From: Pseudomonas sp. CHM02 | GTDB taxonomy: Bacteria > Pseudomonadota > Gammaproteobacteria > Pseudomonadales > Pseudomonadaceae | Reading direction: 5' to 3' | DNA: 64,000 nt | Assembly: GCF_000612585.1 (NCBI RefSeq) | Contig: NZ_JFCA01000002.1 | Span: forward strand, 155,627 to 219,626 | Part shown: positions 25,964-33,577 of the stretch, in pieces | How positions within the stretch are numbered: position 1 is the first letter of the stretch | How the letters are laid out: every line of letters begins with the position of its first letter | The notes under the pieces: generated by a model | The model's input: the letters and a program-made list of their open reading frames with translations, nothing else | What the model was told of the DNA's origin: nothing | The model's database searches: none | Program-made: the position numbers and the translations under genes

Positions 25964-26607
25964 TGCTGGCCCCGGTTATTCCCCTGCGCCCCGTGATTCG
26001 CCAGACTTATGGTGAAACTCCGCTGGCGCTGTCCGACATCCTTGAAGATGGCGTCAACCTGGCGGTGTGGCAGCGCCAGTTGCCCCTGCATATCGCCGAG
26101 TTCGGCGCCTTGCTGGTGGCGCTCAACGAGCCATTGGCCGAAGCCATGGTGATTGAGCTCAACGACGAAGACGCCGTGCCCAACTTGCAAGGGCTGGCGT
26201 CCAGTTGCCGCGATCTTGAAGGCTACGAAGGCTTTATCGCCGATGTGTCTTGGCTGGTCAGTGCGTTCGCCTGTTTGCTGGGCGCCAAGCGCATCGGCGT
26301 GCGCCTGCGCGTGTTGGATAAAGCCATGTGTCCGCGTTTTCACGTCGACCATGTGCCGGTGCGGCTGATCACCACCTATGCCGGGATCGGCAGCCAGTGG
26401 TTGCGTGAAGGTGTGATGGACCGTCGCAAGCTGAGCCAGCCGGATGCCGAACCCACCGAGCGTGTCGAACAGATCCACTGCGGCGAAGTCGCCCTGCTCA
26501 AGGGCACCAAATGGCATGGCAATGAAGGTCACGGCCTGATTCACCGTTCGCCGGCACTCAAGGCTGACGAGCGTCGCTTGATCCTGACACTGGATTGGCT
26601 CGCATAA
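25963..26607 (+). CDS. DUF1826 protein
   Basis: The 214-residue protein matches DUF1826 as found beside COG0523 genes in pseudomonads (position of PA5534). It contains several His and acidic pairs, including CPRFHVDHVPVRLITTYAG and GTKWHGNEGHGLIHRSP, that suggest a metal- or Fe/2OG-oxygenase-like site, though this is a visual impression only. The start overlaps the preceding stop. Function is unknown; the context points to metal homeostasis. Confidence 0.75.
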   Translation: MLAPVIPLRPVIRQTYGETPLALSDILEDGVNLAVWQRQLPLHIAEFGALLVALNEPLAEAMVIELNDEDAVPNLQGLASSCRDLEGYEGFIADVSWLVSAFACLLGAKRIGVRLRVLDKAMCPRFHVDHVPVRLITTYAGIGSQWLREGVMDRRKLSQPDAEPTERVEQIHCGEVALLKGTKWHGNEGHGLIHRSPALKADERRLILTLDWLA

Positions 26608-26642
26608 CCGCGTAGGATCAAACGCTCTACACGGTCCGAACG

Positions 26643-27614
26643 ATGCCCCTCATGCTGCAGAACATTCCCACCCACGTGATTGCCGGGCCCTTGGGGGCCG
26701 GCAAGACCAGCCTCATCAAGCACCTGCTCGCCCAGCGCCCGGCCAACGAGCGCTGGGCCGTGCTGATCAACGAGTTCGGGCAGATCGGCCTGGACGCTGC
26801 CTTGCTCACTCAGGATGACGACGGCATTGCCCTGGGCGAAGTCGCTGGCGGCTGCCTGTGCTGTGTGAATGGCGCACCGTTCCAGGTAGGACTGGGTCGT
26901 TTGTTGCGCAAAGCCAAGCCCGACCGGCTGTTTATCGAACCGTCGGGCCTGGGCCATCCGGCGCAATTGCTCAAGCAGTTGCGCGAGGCGCCTTGGCAGA
27001 ACGTGCTGGCGGTTCAGCCCTGTGTGCTGGTGCTGGATGCCCAGGCGCTGGCGGCGGGCAAACCTTTGCCGGCAGCGCAGCAGGAAGCCCTGGCGAGTGC
27101 CGGGCTGCTGGTATTGAACAAGGATGAAGCACTGGACGCTGCGCAGCGCCAGGCGATTGAACAGCAGTTGCCTGACTGCCCTCTGTACTGGACGCGCCAG
27201 GCTCAATTGCCTCTGGAGCAGTTGCCAGGCCTGAATGCGCAGGCGGCAGCGGCTGTGGATAACTTCGACGTGCCCAGGGGGGTGGCGCAGATGCCGGCGA
27301 TCTGGAGCGATCCCGCGCAACCGATCTGCTTGAGCCAGGCCCAAGAGGGCGGCTGGAGCGTTGGCTGGCGCTGGCACCCAAGCCAGCAATTCGATGCGCA
27401 ACGCCTGAATCGTTGGCTGGCAAGCCTTGAGTGGCGCCGCGCCAAGCTGGTTATCCACAGCGCCGAAGGTTGGGTTTGCGCCAATGCTGTGGACAACAGC
27501 GCGCTCGCTTGGCAGCCCAGCGAATGGCGGCGTGACTCGCGTATCGAATTGATTTTCGGCGAACCGCAGGACGTGGCTGCGTTGCAGGCCGCCCTGGCAG
27601 CCTGTCGTTACTGA
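26643..27614 (+). CDS. second COG0523/CobW-family GTPase
   Basis: The 323-residue protein has Walker A GPLGAGKTSLIK, the CxCC metal motif in GGCLCCVNG and FIEPSGLGHP. It lacks the extended C-terminal CobW region of the ZigA-like protein. A second ATG 9 bases downstream (26652) is possible; neither has a strong ribosome binding site. It is the last gene of the dksA2-led run and matches PA5532 by position. Its stop overlaps the convergent DUF3301 gene by 7 bases. Confidence 0.87.
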   Translation: MPLMLQNIPTHVIAGPLGAGKTSLIKHLLAQRPANERWAVLINEFGQIGLDAALLTQDDDGIALGEVAGGCLCCVNGAPFQVGLGRLLRKAKPDRLFIEPSGLGHPAQLLKQLREAPWQNVLAVQPCVLVLDAQALAAGKPLPAAQQEALASAGLLVLNKDEALDAAQRQAIEQQLPDCPLYWTRQAQLPLEQLPGLNAQAAAAVDNFDVPRGVAQMPAIWSDPAQPICLSQAQEGGWSVGWRWHPSQQFDAQRLNRWLASLEWRRAKLVIHSAEGWVCANAVDNSALAWQPSEWRRDSRIELIFGEPQDVAALQAALAACRY

Positions 27615-28003
27615 CGGTTCTTGGTGCCGTGGTCCTGGCGCCACTGGCTCAGCTCGATCACTTCGGCACTGGGCAGCGGGGTCTTGATCTCGAACGGGTA
27701 GGGTGCCAGTTCGATCTGCGCGCTGTGAGCGCCGAACTGGGTGATCACGCCGGCGTGGCGGGTTTCGCCCGTCACCGTGAATTCAAAGTTGTAGATGCGT
27801 GCCAGGCGTCGCCGACCGTTGGCATCCTTTACAAAACCGATGCGCTTGAGCGCCACCGCACCGTCCAGCAACTCGATGTCGAGTTTGGCGCAATGCTGCT
27901 TGACCCGTTCCAGCGCGCGCTCGCGCAGGCCGTGGTTGTGCCACACCCAGGCGGCACCAGTCGCCAGCAGCATCAACACGAAGATGTTTCCCAGGGTGAG
28001 CAT
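27608..28003 (-). CDS. DUF3301 membrane-anchored protein
   Basis: The 131-residue protein starts MLTLGNIFVLMLLATGAAWV, a single N-terminal membrane helix, followed by a basic/charged region and a small beta-rich domain (RRRLARIYNFEFTVTGE). This is the DUF3301 layout of gamma-proteobacteria. The start at 28003 gives the helix at the N-terminus; the open frame continues far upstream antisense to pdxY and is not coding there. Function unknown. Confidence 0.8.
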   Translation of the reverse strand: MLTLGNIFVLMLLATGAAWVWHNHGLRERALERVKQHCAKLDIELLDGAVALKRIGFVKDANGRRRLARIYNFEFTVTGETRHAGVITQFGAHSAQIELAPYPFEIKTPLPSAEVIELSQWRQDHGTKNRQ

Positions 28004-28120
28004 GCAATGAACTCCAACAAAGTGAGAGCAGCTTAACTGTGTCGCCGGTCTGTCGTACAGGCTGCGTTTAGTCGCATACTGCGTGGCCAGAATTTCAACG
28101 GCTTTACGGAAATCTCCTGC

Positions 28121-28993
28121 ATGAAACGCACACCTCATCTGCTTGCGATCCAGTCTCATGTGGTCTTTGGCCACGCCGGAAACAGCGCCGCCGTGTTCCC
28201 CATGCAGCGGGTCGGGGTGAATGTCTGGCCGCTGAACACGGTGCAGTTCTCCAACCACACCCAGTATGGTCAGTGGGCGGGCGAAGTGTTGGCGTCGCAG
28301 CAGATTCCGGCGCTGGTGGAAGGTATCGCCGCGATCGGTGAACTGGGCAATTGTGACGCGGTGTTGTCCGGTTACCTGGGCAGTGCGGATCAGGGCCGGG
28401 CGATCCTGACGGGTGTGGCGCGCATCAAGGCCATCAATCCCAAGGCCCTGTACCTGTGCGACCCGGTGATGGGCCACCCGGAAAAGGGCTGCATCGTGCC
28501 TCAGGAAGTCAGCGACTTCCTGCTGGACGAAGCCGCGGCCATGGCCGACTTCCTGTGCCCCAACCAGCTTGAGCTGGACAGCTTTGCCGGGCGCAAGCCG
28601 CAGTCGTTGTTCGATTGCCTGGCCATGGCCAAGGCGTTGCTGGCACGCGGGCCGAAAGCCGTATTGGTCAAACATCTGGATTACCCCGGCAAGCTGCCGG
28701 ACGGTTTCGAGATGCTGCTGGTGACCGCCGAAGGCAGCTGGCACCTGCGCCGACCATTGTTGGCATTCCCGCGTCAGCCAGTGGGCGTCGGCGACCTGAC
28801 CTCGGGACTGTTCCTGGCGCGGGTGCTGTTGGGCGACAGCCTGTTGGCGGCGTTTGAGTTCACTGCCGCAGCGGTGCATGAAGTGCTGCTGGAAACCCAG
28901 GCTTGCGCCAGTTATGAACTGGAGTTGGTGCGTGCTCAGGACCGTATCGCCCATCCCCGCGTGCGGTTTGAAGCCACCCCTATAGATCTATAA
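28121..28993 (+). CDS. pdxY: pyridoxal kinase PdxY
   Basis: The 290-residue ribokinase-like enzyme has the PdxY N-terminus ([20 protein letters not shown]), [20 protein letters not shown] and the anion-hole/catalytic segment [12 protein letters not shown] with the conserved Asp. It phosphorylates pyridoxal to PLP in the salvage pathway. It is a single gene, bounded downstream by a REPIN. Confidence 0.93.
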   Translation: MKRTPHLLAIQSHVVFGHAGNSAAVFPMQRVGVNVWPLNTVQFSNHTQYGQWAGEVLASQQIPALVEGIAAIGELGNCDAVLSGYLGSADQGRAILTGVARIKAINPKALYLCDPVMGHPEKGCIVPQEVSDFLLDEAAAMADFLCPNQLELDSFAGRKPQSLFDCLAMAKALLARGPKAVLVKHLDYPGKLPDGFEMLLVTAEGSWHLRRPLLAFPRQPVGVGDLTSGLFLARVLLGDSLLAAFEFTAAAVHEVLLETQACASYELELVRAQDRIAHPRVRFEATPIDL

Positions 28994-29008
28994 GTACACA
29001 AAACTCCA

Positions 29009-29097
29009 TGTGGGAGCGGGCTTGCTCGCGAATGCGGTGCACCAGACCCTGATGAGCCGGCTGACACACTGCCTTCGCGAGCAAGCCCGCTCCCACA
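29009..29097. repeat. REPIN between pdxY and the thioesterase gene
   Basis: Inverted arms TGTGGGAGCGGGCTTGCTCG... (from 29009) and the complementary arm ending at 29097 enclose a short centre. It lies 15 bases after the pdxY stop, between convergent genes. Confidence 0.9.
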
Positions 29098-29133
29098 GTT
29101 TGATTGGGTTTACAGTTTGAGATTTACGGCGCT

Positions 29134-29610
29134 TCAGCCTTTGATTTCCTGGTAGCGCTTTTCCAGCTCCTGGCGGATCTGCCGACGTTGCTGGGCCTGC
29201 ACGAACCGGCGCTTGTCTTCGCTGTTGTGCGGTTGCAGCGGCGGTACGGCGGCTGGTTTGCGCTGGTCGTCCACCGCCACCATGGTGAAGAAGCAGCTGT
29301 TGGTATGGCGCACCGAGCGCTCGCGGATGTTCTCGGTCACCACCTTGATGCCCACCTCCATCGAGGTATTGCCGGTGTAGTTGACCGACGCAAGGAACGT
29401 CACCAGTTCGCCGACATGGATGGGCTCGCGGAAGATCACCTGGTCCACCGACAGCGTCACGACATAGCGGCCGGCATAACGGCTCGCGCAGGCGTAGGCC
29501 ACTTCGTCGAGGTACTTGAGCAGGGTGCCGCCGTGGACATTGCCTGAGAAGTTGGCCATATCAGGGGTCATCAATACCGTCATCGACAGCTGGGCGTTTC
29601 CGGGTTCCAT
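29134..29610 (-). CDS. acyl-CoA thioesterase, hotdog fold
   Basis: The 158-residue protein has the YciA/BFIT-type hotdog pattern: SVTV-like strands, MANFSGNVHGGTLLKYLDEVAYACASRY with the conserved NxHGG and Asp, then REPIHVGELVTF. These enzymes hydrolyse acyl-CoAs in the cytoplasm. The start at 29610 is the last ATG before the conserved domain; the open frame to 29715 adds an Arg-rich, unconserved leader. Confidence 0.87.
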   Translation of the reverse strand: MEPGNAQLSMTVLMTPDMANFSGNVHGGTLLKYLDEVAYACASRYAGRYVVTLSVDQVIFREPIHVGELVTFLASVNYTGNTSMEVGIKVVTENIRERSVRHTNSCFFTMVAVDDQRKPAAVPPLQPHNSEDKRRFVQAQQRRQIRQELEKRYQEIKG

Positions 29611-29901
29611 AGCACACTCACGGGTTGTAGGCATTGGTTGGGGGGCACCTCTGCGGGTGCTGGAATCTTTGCAGCGCCATCCATAACGGGACGCCGGCAG
29701 GCGGCTTGCCGTCACGCGTGCACCGATCTGTTTCCATATATTGCACCGGCTTTCTGCCGGAAGTCGCGGTGTTAACCTTCAAAAGCCCATCTCAGGGCAT
29801 TTCTTACGATCAAGGCAGACTTTTCCCTCCGCACTTTGCGACAGTTCAAGGGCGCGGGCGGAAGTGGGAAAAGCGCCAGTACCCTCAAGGAGCCCCTCGC
29901 C
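29611..29901. other. divergent intergenic region, no gene seen
   Basis: The interval separates the thioesterase and antiporter starts. It holds a short GC hairpin near 29751-29763 (CCGGCTTTCTGCCGG) and no open frame with coding character. Promoters for both genes are expected here but none was assigned. Confidence 0.5.
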
Positions 29902-31665
29902 ATGCACGCCATCAGCTTTATCCAGGACCTGGCCGTGATCATGTTGGTGGCAGGGGTTGTCACCATCCTGTTTCACCGCCTCAAGCAGCCGGTGGTGCTG
30001 GGCTACATCGTCGCCGGGTTCATCATCGGCCCCCACACCCCGCCGTTCGGCCTGATCCACGACGAAGACACCATCAAGACGCTCGCCGAGCTGGGCGTGA
30101 TCTTCCTGATGTTCTGCCTGGGCCTGGAGTTCAGCCTGCGCAAACTGTTCAAGGTTGGCGCCACGGCGTTTATCGCGGCCTTCCTGGAAATCATCCTGAT
30201 GATCTGGATCGGCTACGAGATTGGCCGCTGGTTCGACTGGAACACCATGGACTCGCTGTTCCTCGGCGCGATCCTGGCGATCTCCTCGACCACCATCATC
30301 GTCAAGGCGCTCAATGACCTGAAGATGAAGAACCAGCGCTTCGCCCAGCTGATTTTTGGCGTGTTGATCGTGGAAGACATCCTCGGTATCGGCATCATCG
30401 CGTTGCTGTCGAGCATTGCGGTCAGCGGCACGGTCAGCTCCGGCGAAGTCTTCTCCACGGTCGGCAAGCTCTCGCTGTTCATGATTGTCGCGTTGGTCAT
30501 CGGCATTTTGCTGGTGCCGCGTTTGCTGGCCTACGTGGCCAAGTTCGAAAGCAACGAGATGCTGCTGATCACCGTGCTGGGCCTGTGCTTCGGCTTCTGC
30601 CTGCTGGTGGTCAAGCTGGAATACAGCATGGTGCTGGGTGCCTTCCTGATCGGCGCGATCATGGCCGAATCCCGTCAGTTGATTAAGATCGAACGCCTGA
30701 TCGAGCCGGTTCGCGACATGTTCAGCGCCATCTTCTTTGTGGCGATTGGCTTGATGATCGACCCGCAGATCCTGCTGCAATATGCCTGGCCGATTGCGGT
30801 GATCACCGTAGCGGTGGTGCTGGGCAAGATGTTGTCCTGCGGCCTGGGCGCGTTTATCGCCGGCAATGATGGCCGTACCTCACTGCGTGTGGGCATGGGG
30901 CTGTCACAAATTGGTGAGTTTTCCTTCATCATCGCGGCGCTGGGGATGACGTTGCAGGTGACGAGTGATTTCCTCTATCCCGTCGCGGTGGCGGTTTCGG
31001 CGATTACCACACTGCTCACGCCGTACCTGATCCGTGGCGCCGACCCGCTGTCATTGAAGATCGCGGCGGTCATGCCCAAGCGTTTGAGCCGGGTGTTCGG
31101 CCTGTATGGTGAATGGCTGCGCAGCATTCAGCCCCAGGGTGAGGGGGCCATGCTGGCGTCGATGATCCGCAAGATCATCCTGCAAGTCGGGGTCAACTTG
31201 GCGCTGGTGGTGGCGATCTTCTTTGCCGGCAGCTTTTTCGCGGCGCGCATTGGTGGGTATCTGGAAGGCTGGATCAGCGATCCAAGCTGGCAGAAGGCGC
31301 TGATCTGGGGCGGGGCGTTGCTGTTGTCGCTGCCATTCCTGATCGCGGCGTACCGCAAGCTCAAGGCGCTGTCGATGTTGCTGGCGGAGATGAGCGTGAA
31401 GCCGGAAATGGCCGGGCGGCATACCCAGCGCGTGCGGCGGGTGATCGCGGAACTGATCCCGATCCTCTCGCTGCTGGTGATTTTCCTGCTATTGGCAGCC
31501 TTGTCGGCCAGTATCCTGCCGACCAACAAGTTGCTGGTGCTGATCGCCGTGGTGACGGCGGCGGTGGCGGCGGTGCTCTGGCGGTGGTTCATCCGCGTGC
31601 ATACACGGATGCAGGTCGCCTTGCTGGAGACCCTGGATAACCACAAGGATACGCCCGAACACTGA
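29902..31665 (+). CDS. monovalent cation/proton antiporter, CPA2 family (KefB/YbaL-like)
   Basis: The 587-residue protein has about 12 membrane segments in the CPA2 domain (LKQPVVLGYIVAGFIIGPHT, LGVIFLMFCLGLEFSLRKL, ISSTTIIVKALND) and then two or three further hydrophobic stretches at about residues 435-560. It has no C-terminal TrkA-N nucleotide-binding domain, unlike KefB/KefC. It is expected to exchange K+ or Na+ for H+ at the inner membrane. The ATG at 29902 has AAGGAG 9 bases upstream. Confidence 0.87.
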   Translation: MHAISFIQDLAVIMLVAGVVTILFHRLKQPVVLGYIVAGFIIGPHTPPFGLIHDEDTIKTLAELGVIFLMFCLGLEFSLRKLFKVGATAFIAAFLEIILMIWIGYEIGRWFDWNTMDSLFLGAILAISSTTIIVKALNDLKMKNQRFAQLIFGVLIVEDILGIGIIALLSSIAVSGTVSSGEVFSTVGKLSLFMIVALVIGILLVPRLLAYVAKFESNEMLLITVLGLCFGFCLLVVKLEYSMVLGAFLIGAIMAESRQLIKIERLIEPVRDMFSAIFFVAIGLMIDPQILLQYAWPIAVITVAVVLGKMLSCGLGAFIAGNDGRTSLRVGMGLSQIGEFSFIIAALGMTLQVTSDFLYPVAVAVSAITTLLTPYLIRGADPLSLKIAAVMPKRLSRVFGLYGEWLRSIQPQGEGAMLASMIRKIILQVGVNLALVVAIFFAGSFFAARIGGYLEGWISDPSWQKALIWGGALLLSLPFLIAAYRKLKALSMLLAEMSVKPEMAGRHTQRVRRVIAELIPILSLLVIFLLLAALSASILPTNKLLVLIAVVTAAVAAVLWRWFIRVHTRMQVALLETLDNHKDTPEH

Positions 31666-31687
31666 GTGAGCGGGCCACTTAGCTTTT

Positions 31688-31818
31688 TGTGGTGAGCGAG
31701 CTTGCTCGCGCTGGGCTGCGTAGCAGCCCCAGTCCAGGCGACGCGTTCTTTCAGGTTTTGCGAGGGGAGGCATGGGGCCGCTACGCAGCCCAGCGCGGGG
31801 CAAGCCCGCTCACCACGC
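31688..31818. repeat. long REPIN-like inverted repeat
   Basis: Arms at 31688-31730 and 31774-31818 pair over about 42 bases with a few mismatches. Each combines a REP core (GAGCGAGCTTGCTCGC or its variant) with a second block, GCTGGGCTGCGTAG. Degenerate half-copies (AAGCCCGATCACCAC and CAAGCCGGTCACCA) follow to about 31853. The structure is longer than the other REPINs in this window and lies between convergent genes. Confidence 0.8.
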
Positions 31819-31862
31819 TAAGCCCGATCACCACAGCAAGCCGGTCACCATGGGTGCAGGGC

Positions 31863-32270
31863 TCAGCTTTCCAGCCAGACATCCCGCGCCCAGTGCCACA
31901 CCGATTCCCAGGTTTCTTCGGTAACGATTTCTTCTTCGCCAGACCACAGCACCACGGTGCCGTCTTCTTCGACGCAGTAGTAATCGTCGCCATCCTGGCA
32001 GATCGGGATCAGGCTGCGATCAACACCGGCGTCCCAGGCGTTGGCGGCCACGTCCGGCAGGTAGGTGTGGGACTGCGGGTCGGTGACGGTCACCGGCTCC
32101 AGGCTGCCGTACACCACGTCACTGACGGTCAGCAGGAATTCACGGAAGACAAACGGGATGTCGATGAACAATTGTTCCTCGATCTCCACCAGTAAATCTT
32201 CGTCAGGCAGCTCCAGAGGAACCGGGACCGGTTCGTTGGCTTCACGCAATTGTTCGATGATTTCTTCCAC
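31863..32270 (-). CDS. SMI1/KNR4 family protein
   Basis: The 135-residue acidic protein has the SMI1/KNR4 fold pattern: LPDEDLLVEIEEQLFIDIPFVFREFLL near the N-terminus, then LIPICQDGDDYYCVEEDG and a C-terminal WESVWHWARD. Some family members are immunity proteins for contact-dependent or polymorphic toxins, but no toxin gene is adjacent, so it is more probably the stand-alone chromosomal type found widely in Pseudomonas. Function unknown. Confidence 0.82.
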   Translation of the reverse strand: MEEIIEQLREANEPVPVPLELPDEDLLVEIEEQLFIDIPFVFREFLLTVSDVVYGSLEPVTVTDPQSHTYLPDVAANAWDAGVDRSLIPICQDGDDYYCVEEDGTVVLWSGEEEIVTEETWESVWHWARDVWLES

Positions 32271-32351
32271 GGCCGGGATCCTCGTGCTAGATGGCGCGGT
32301 TTATAGGGGCGTTTTATACAGTAGCTCGCTATAAGTGCAACCGTGAAATAG

Positions 32352-32379
32352 AAAACCCCGGACAGGTCCGGGGTTTTTT
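32352..32379. terminator. bidirectional rho-independent terminator
   Basis: A perfect GC stem (ACCCCGGAC with GTCCGGGGT, two-base loop) is flanked by AAAA on the left and TTTTTT on the right. It ends the minus-strand Tim44-like transcript 27 bases after its stop. Confidence 0.9.
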
Positions 32380-32405
32380 GTATCTGCTTGCCAGGCGTGC
32401 AGGGA

Positions 32406-33275
32406 TCAGCCGTTCTGGCGGATACCGGCGACCAGCCAAGGCTGGTTGTCACCTTGGGCACGTTCCATGTTCCAGCTTTCGCTGAACACTTCGCCCTGGT
32501 CGAAACGCGAGGTCTTCGACACACCGCTGAAGGTCAGGGTGGCGATGGTCTTGTCGGCGCGATCATCCACACCTTCCAGCTGTACGCGCAGGTCGTCGAT
32601 GTAGGTCGACTGGAAGCCGTCGCCCAGGTCGGCGCGTTCGCGCTTGAGGAACTCCAGCAGTTGCGGGGTCACGAACTCGGAGATCTTGTCCATTTCGTTG
32701 GCGTCCCAGTGTTGCTGCAGGGACTGGAAGTGGCTGCGGGCCGCTTCGACGAAACGCTCTTCGTTGAACCAGGCCGGTGCGTTGATCACCGGGCGGGCTG
32801 CAGCAGGGGCTGGCGAACCACCGAAGATCGAACCCATGGCGGGTTTCTGCTCGAACACTTCACGCTGCATCGGCGCGCCGGCTGGAGCCAGGTGCTCCTG
32901 CTGCTTGCGGCGACGGGCGGCGATAAAACGGAAGACCAGGAAGGCGATGACCGCCATGATCAGGATGTCGAAGATCTGCATGCCCTGGAAGCCGCCGCCC
33001 ATGAACATGGAAGCGAGCAGGCCACCGGCGGCGATACCGGCCAGCGGGCCCAACCAGCGCGAAGCACCGCCAGCCTTGGCAGCGGCGCCTGCAGCACCGG
33101 CTGCGCCTGCGGTAGCCGCAGCACCGCCGGCACCGGCGGATGGAGCCATTTGGCTGGTCTGGTGAGTCGGTGCCGAGCCCATGCTTTTGCCGCCACCAAA
33201 GCGCTTGGCGTTGGCGTCGAGGCTCATCGTCAGGCCGATGCACAACGCCATGGCGATGCTAAGAAAACGTTTCAT
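32406..33275 (-). CDS. Tim44-like domain membrane protein
   Basis: The 289-residue protein has a signal or anchor segment at the N-terminus (MKRFLSIAMALCIGLTMSL), a Gly/Ser/Ala-rich low-complexity region (about residues 30-85), a membrane segment (DILIMAVIAFLVFRFIAARR) and a C-terminal Tim44-like domain (WFNEERFVEAARSHFQSLQQ onward). Bacterial Tim44-like proteins are of unknown function. The start at 33275 gives the exported N-terminus; 33290 is a possible in-frame alternative. Confidence 0.85.
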   Translation of the reverse strand: MKRFLSIAMALCIGLTMSLDANAKRFGGGKSMGSAPTHQTSQMAPSAGAGGAAATAGAAGAAGAAAKAGGASRWLGPLAGIAAGGLLASMFMGGGFQGMQIFDILIMAVIAFLVFRFIAARRRKQQEHLAPAGAPMQREVFEQKPAMGSIFGGSPAPAAARPVINAPAWFNEERFVEAARSHFQSLQQHWDANEMDKISEFVTPQLLEFLKRERADLGDGFQSTYIDDLRVQLEGVDDRADKTIATLTFSGVSKTSRFDQGEVFSESWNMERAQGDNQPWLVAGIRQNG

Positions 33276-33466
33276 AAAGGGAATTCCCATTTGTGGATTG
33301 CACGCGCGCCATGTTGCACAGGTGTAGTGACAGTGGCTAGCGGCATAATGTTTCGGGCTTTTGCGTAAGACCTATTCCGAAGGGTCTGTAGGACTAATTA
33401 CAGATATTGGCCCGAGCGGATGAAAAACAAGGGATGGGCCAACCATCTTCATGTCCACACGCCCTC

Positions 33467-33566
33467 TGTAGGAGCGAGCTTGCTCGCGAAAAACGCTCAG
33501 GCAACGCGTTCATCCAGAATGCCCGCATTATCGTTGACGATCTTCGCGAGCAAGCTCGCTCCTACA
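33467..33566. repeat. REPIN between the Tim44-like gene and uvrD
   Basis: Inverted 24-base arms, TGTAGGAGCGAGCTTGCTCG... from 33467 and the complement ending at 33566, flank a 52-base centre. It accounts for about a third of the 302-base gap here and lies 11 bases beyond the uvrD stop. The rest of the gap holds no gene I can support. Confidence 0.9.
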
Positions 33567-33577
33567 AAGGGAAGGTC

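Noticed and set aside
31863..32270. Immunity protein of a polymorphic toxin system
   Set aside because: The SMI1/KNR4 gene has no toxin, secretion or rhs gene near it; a stand-alone family member is simpler.
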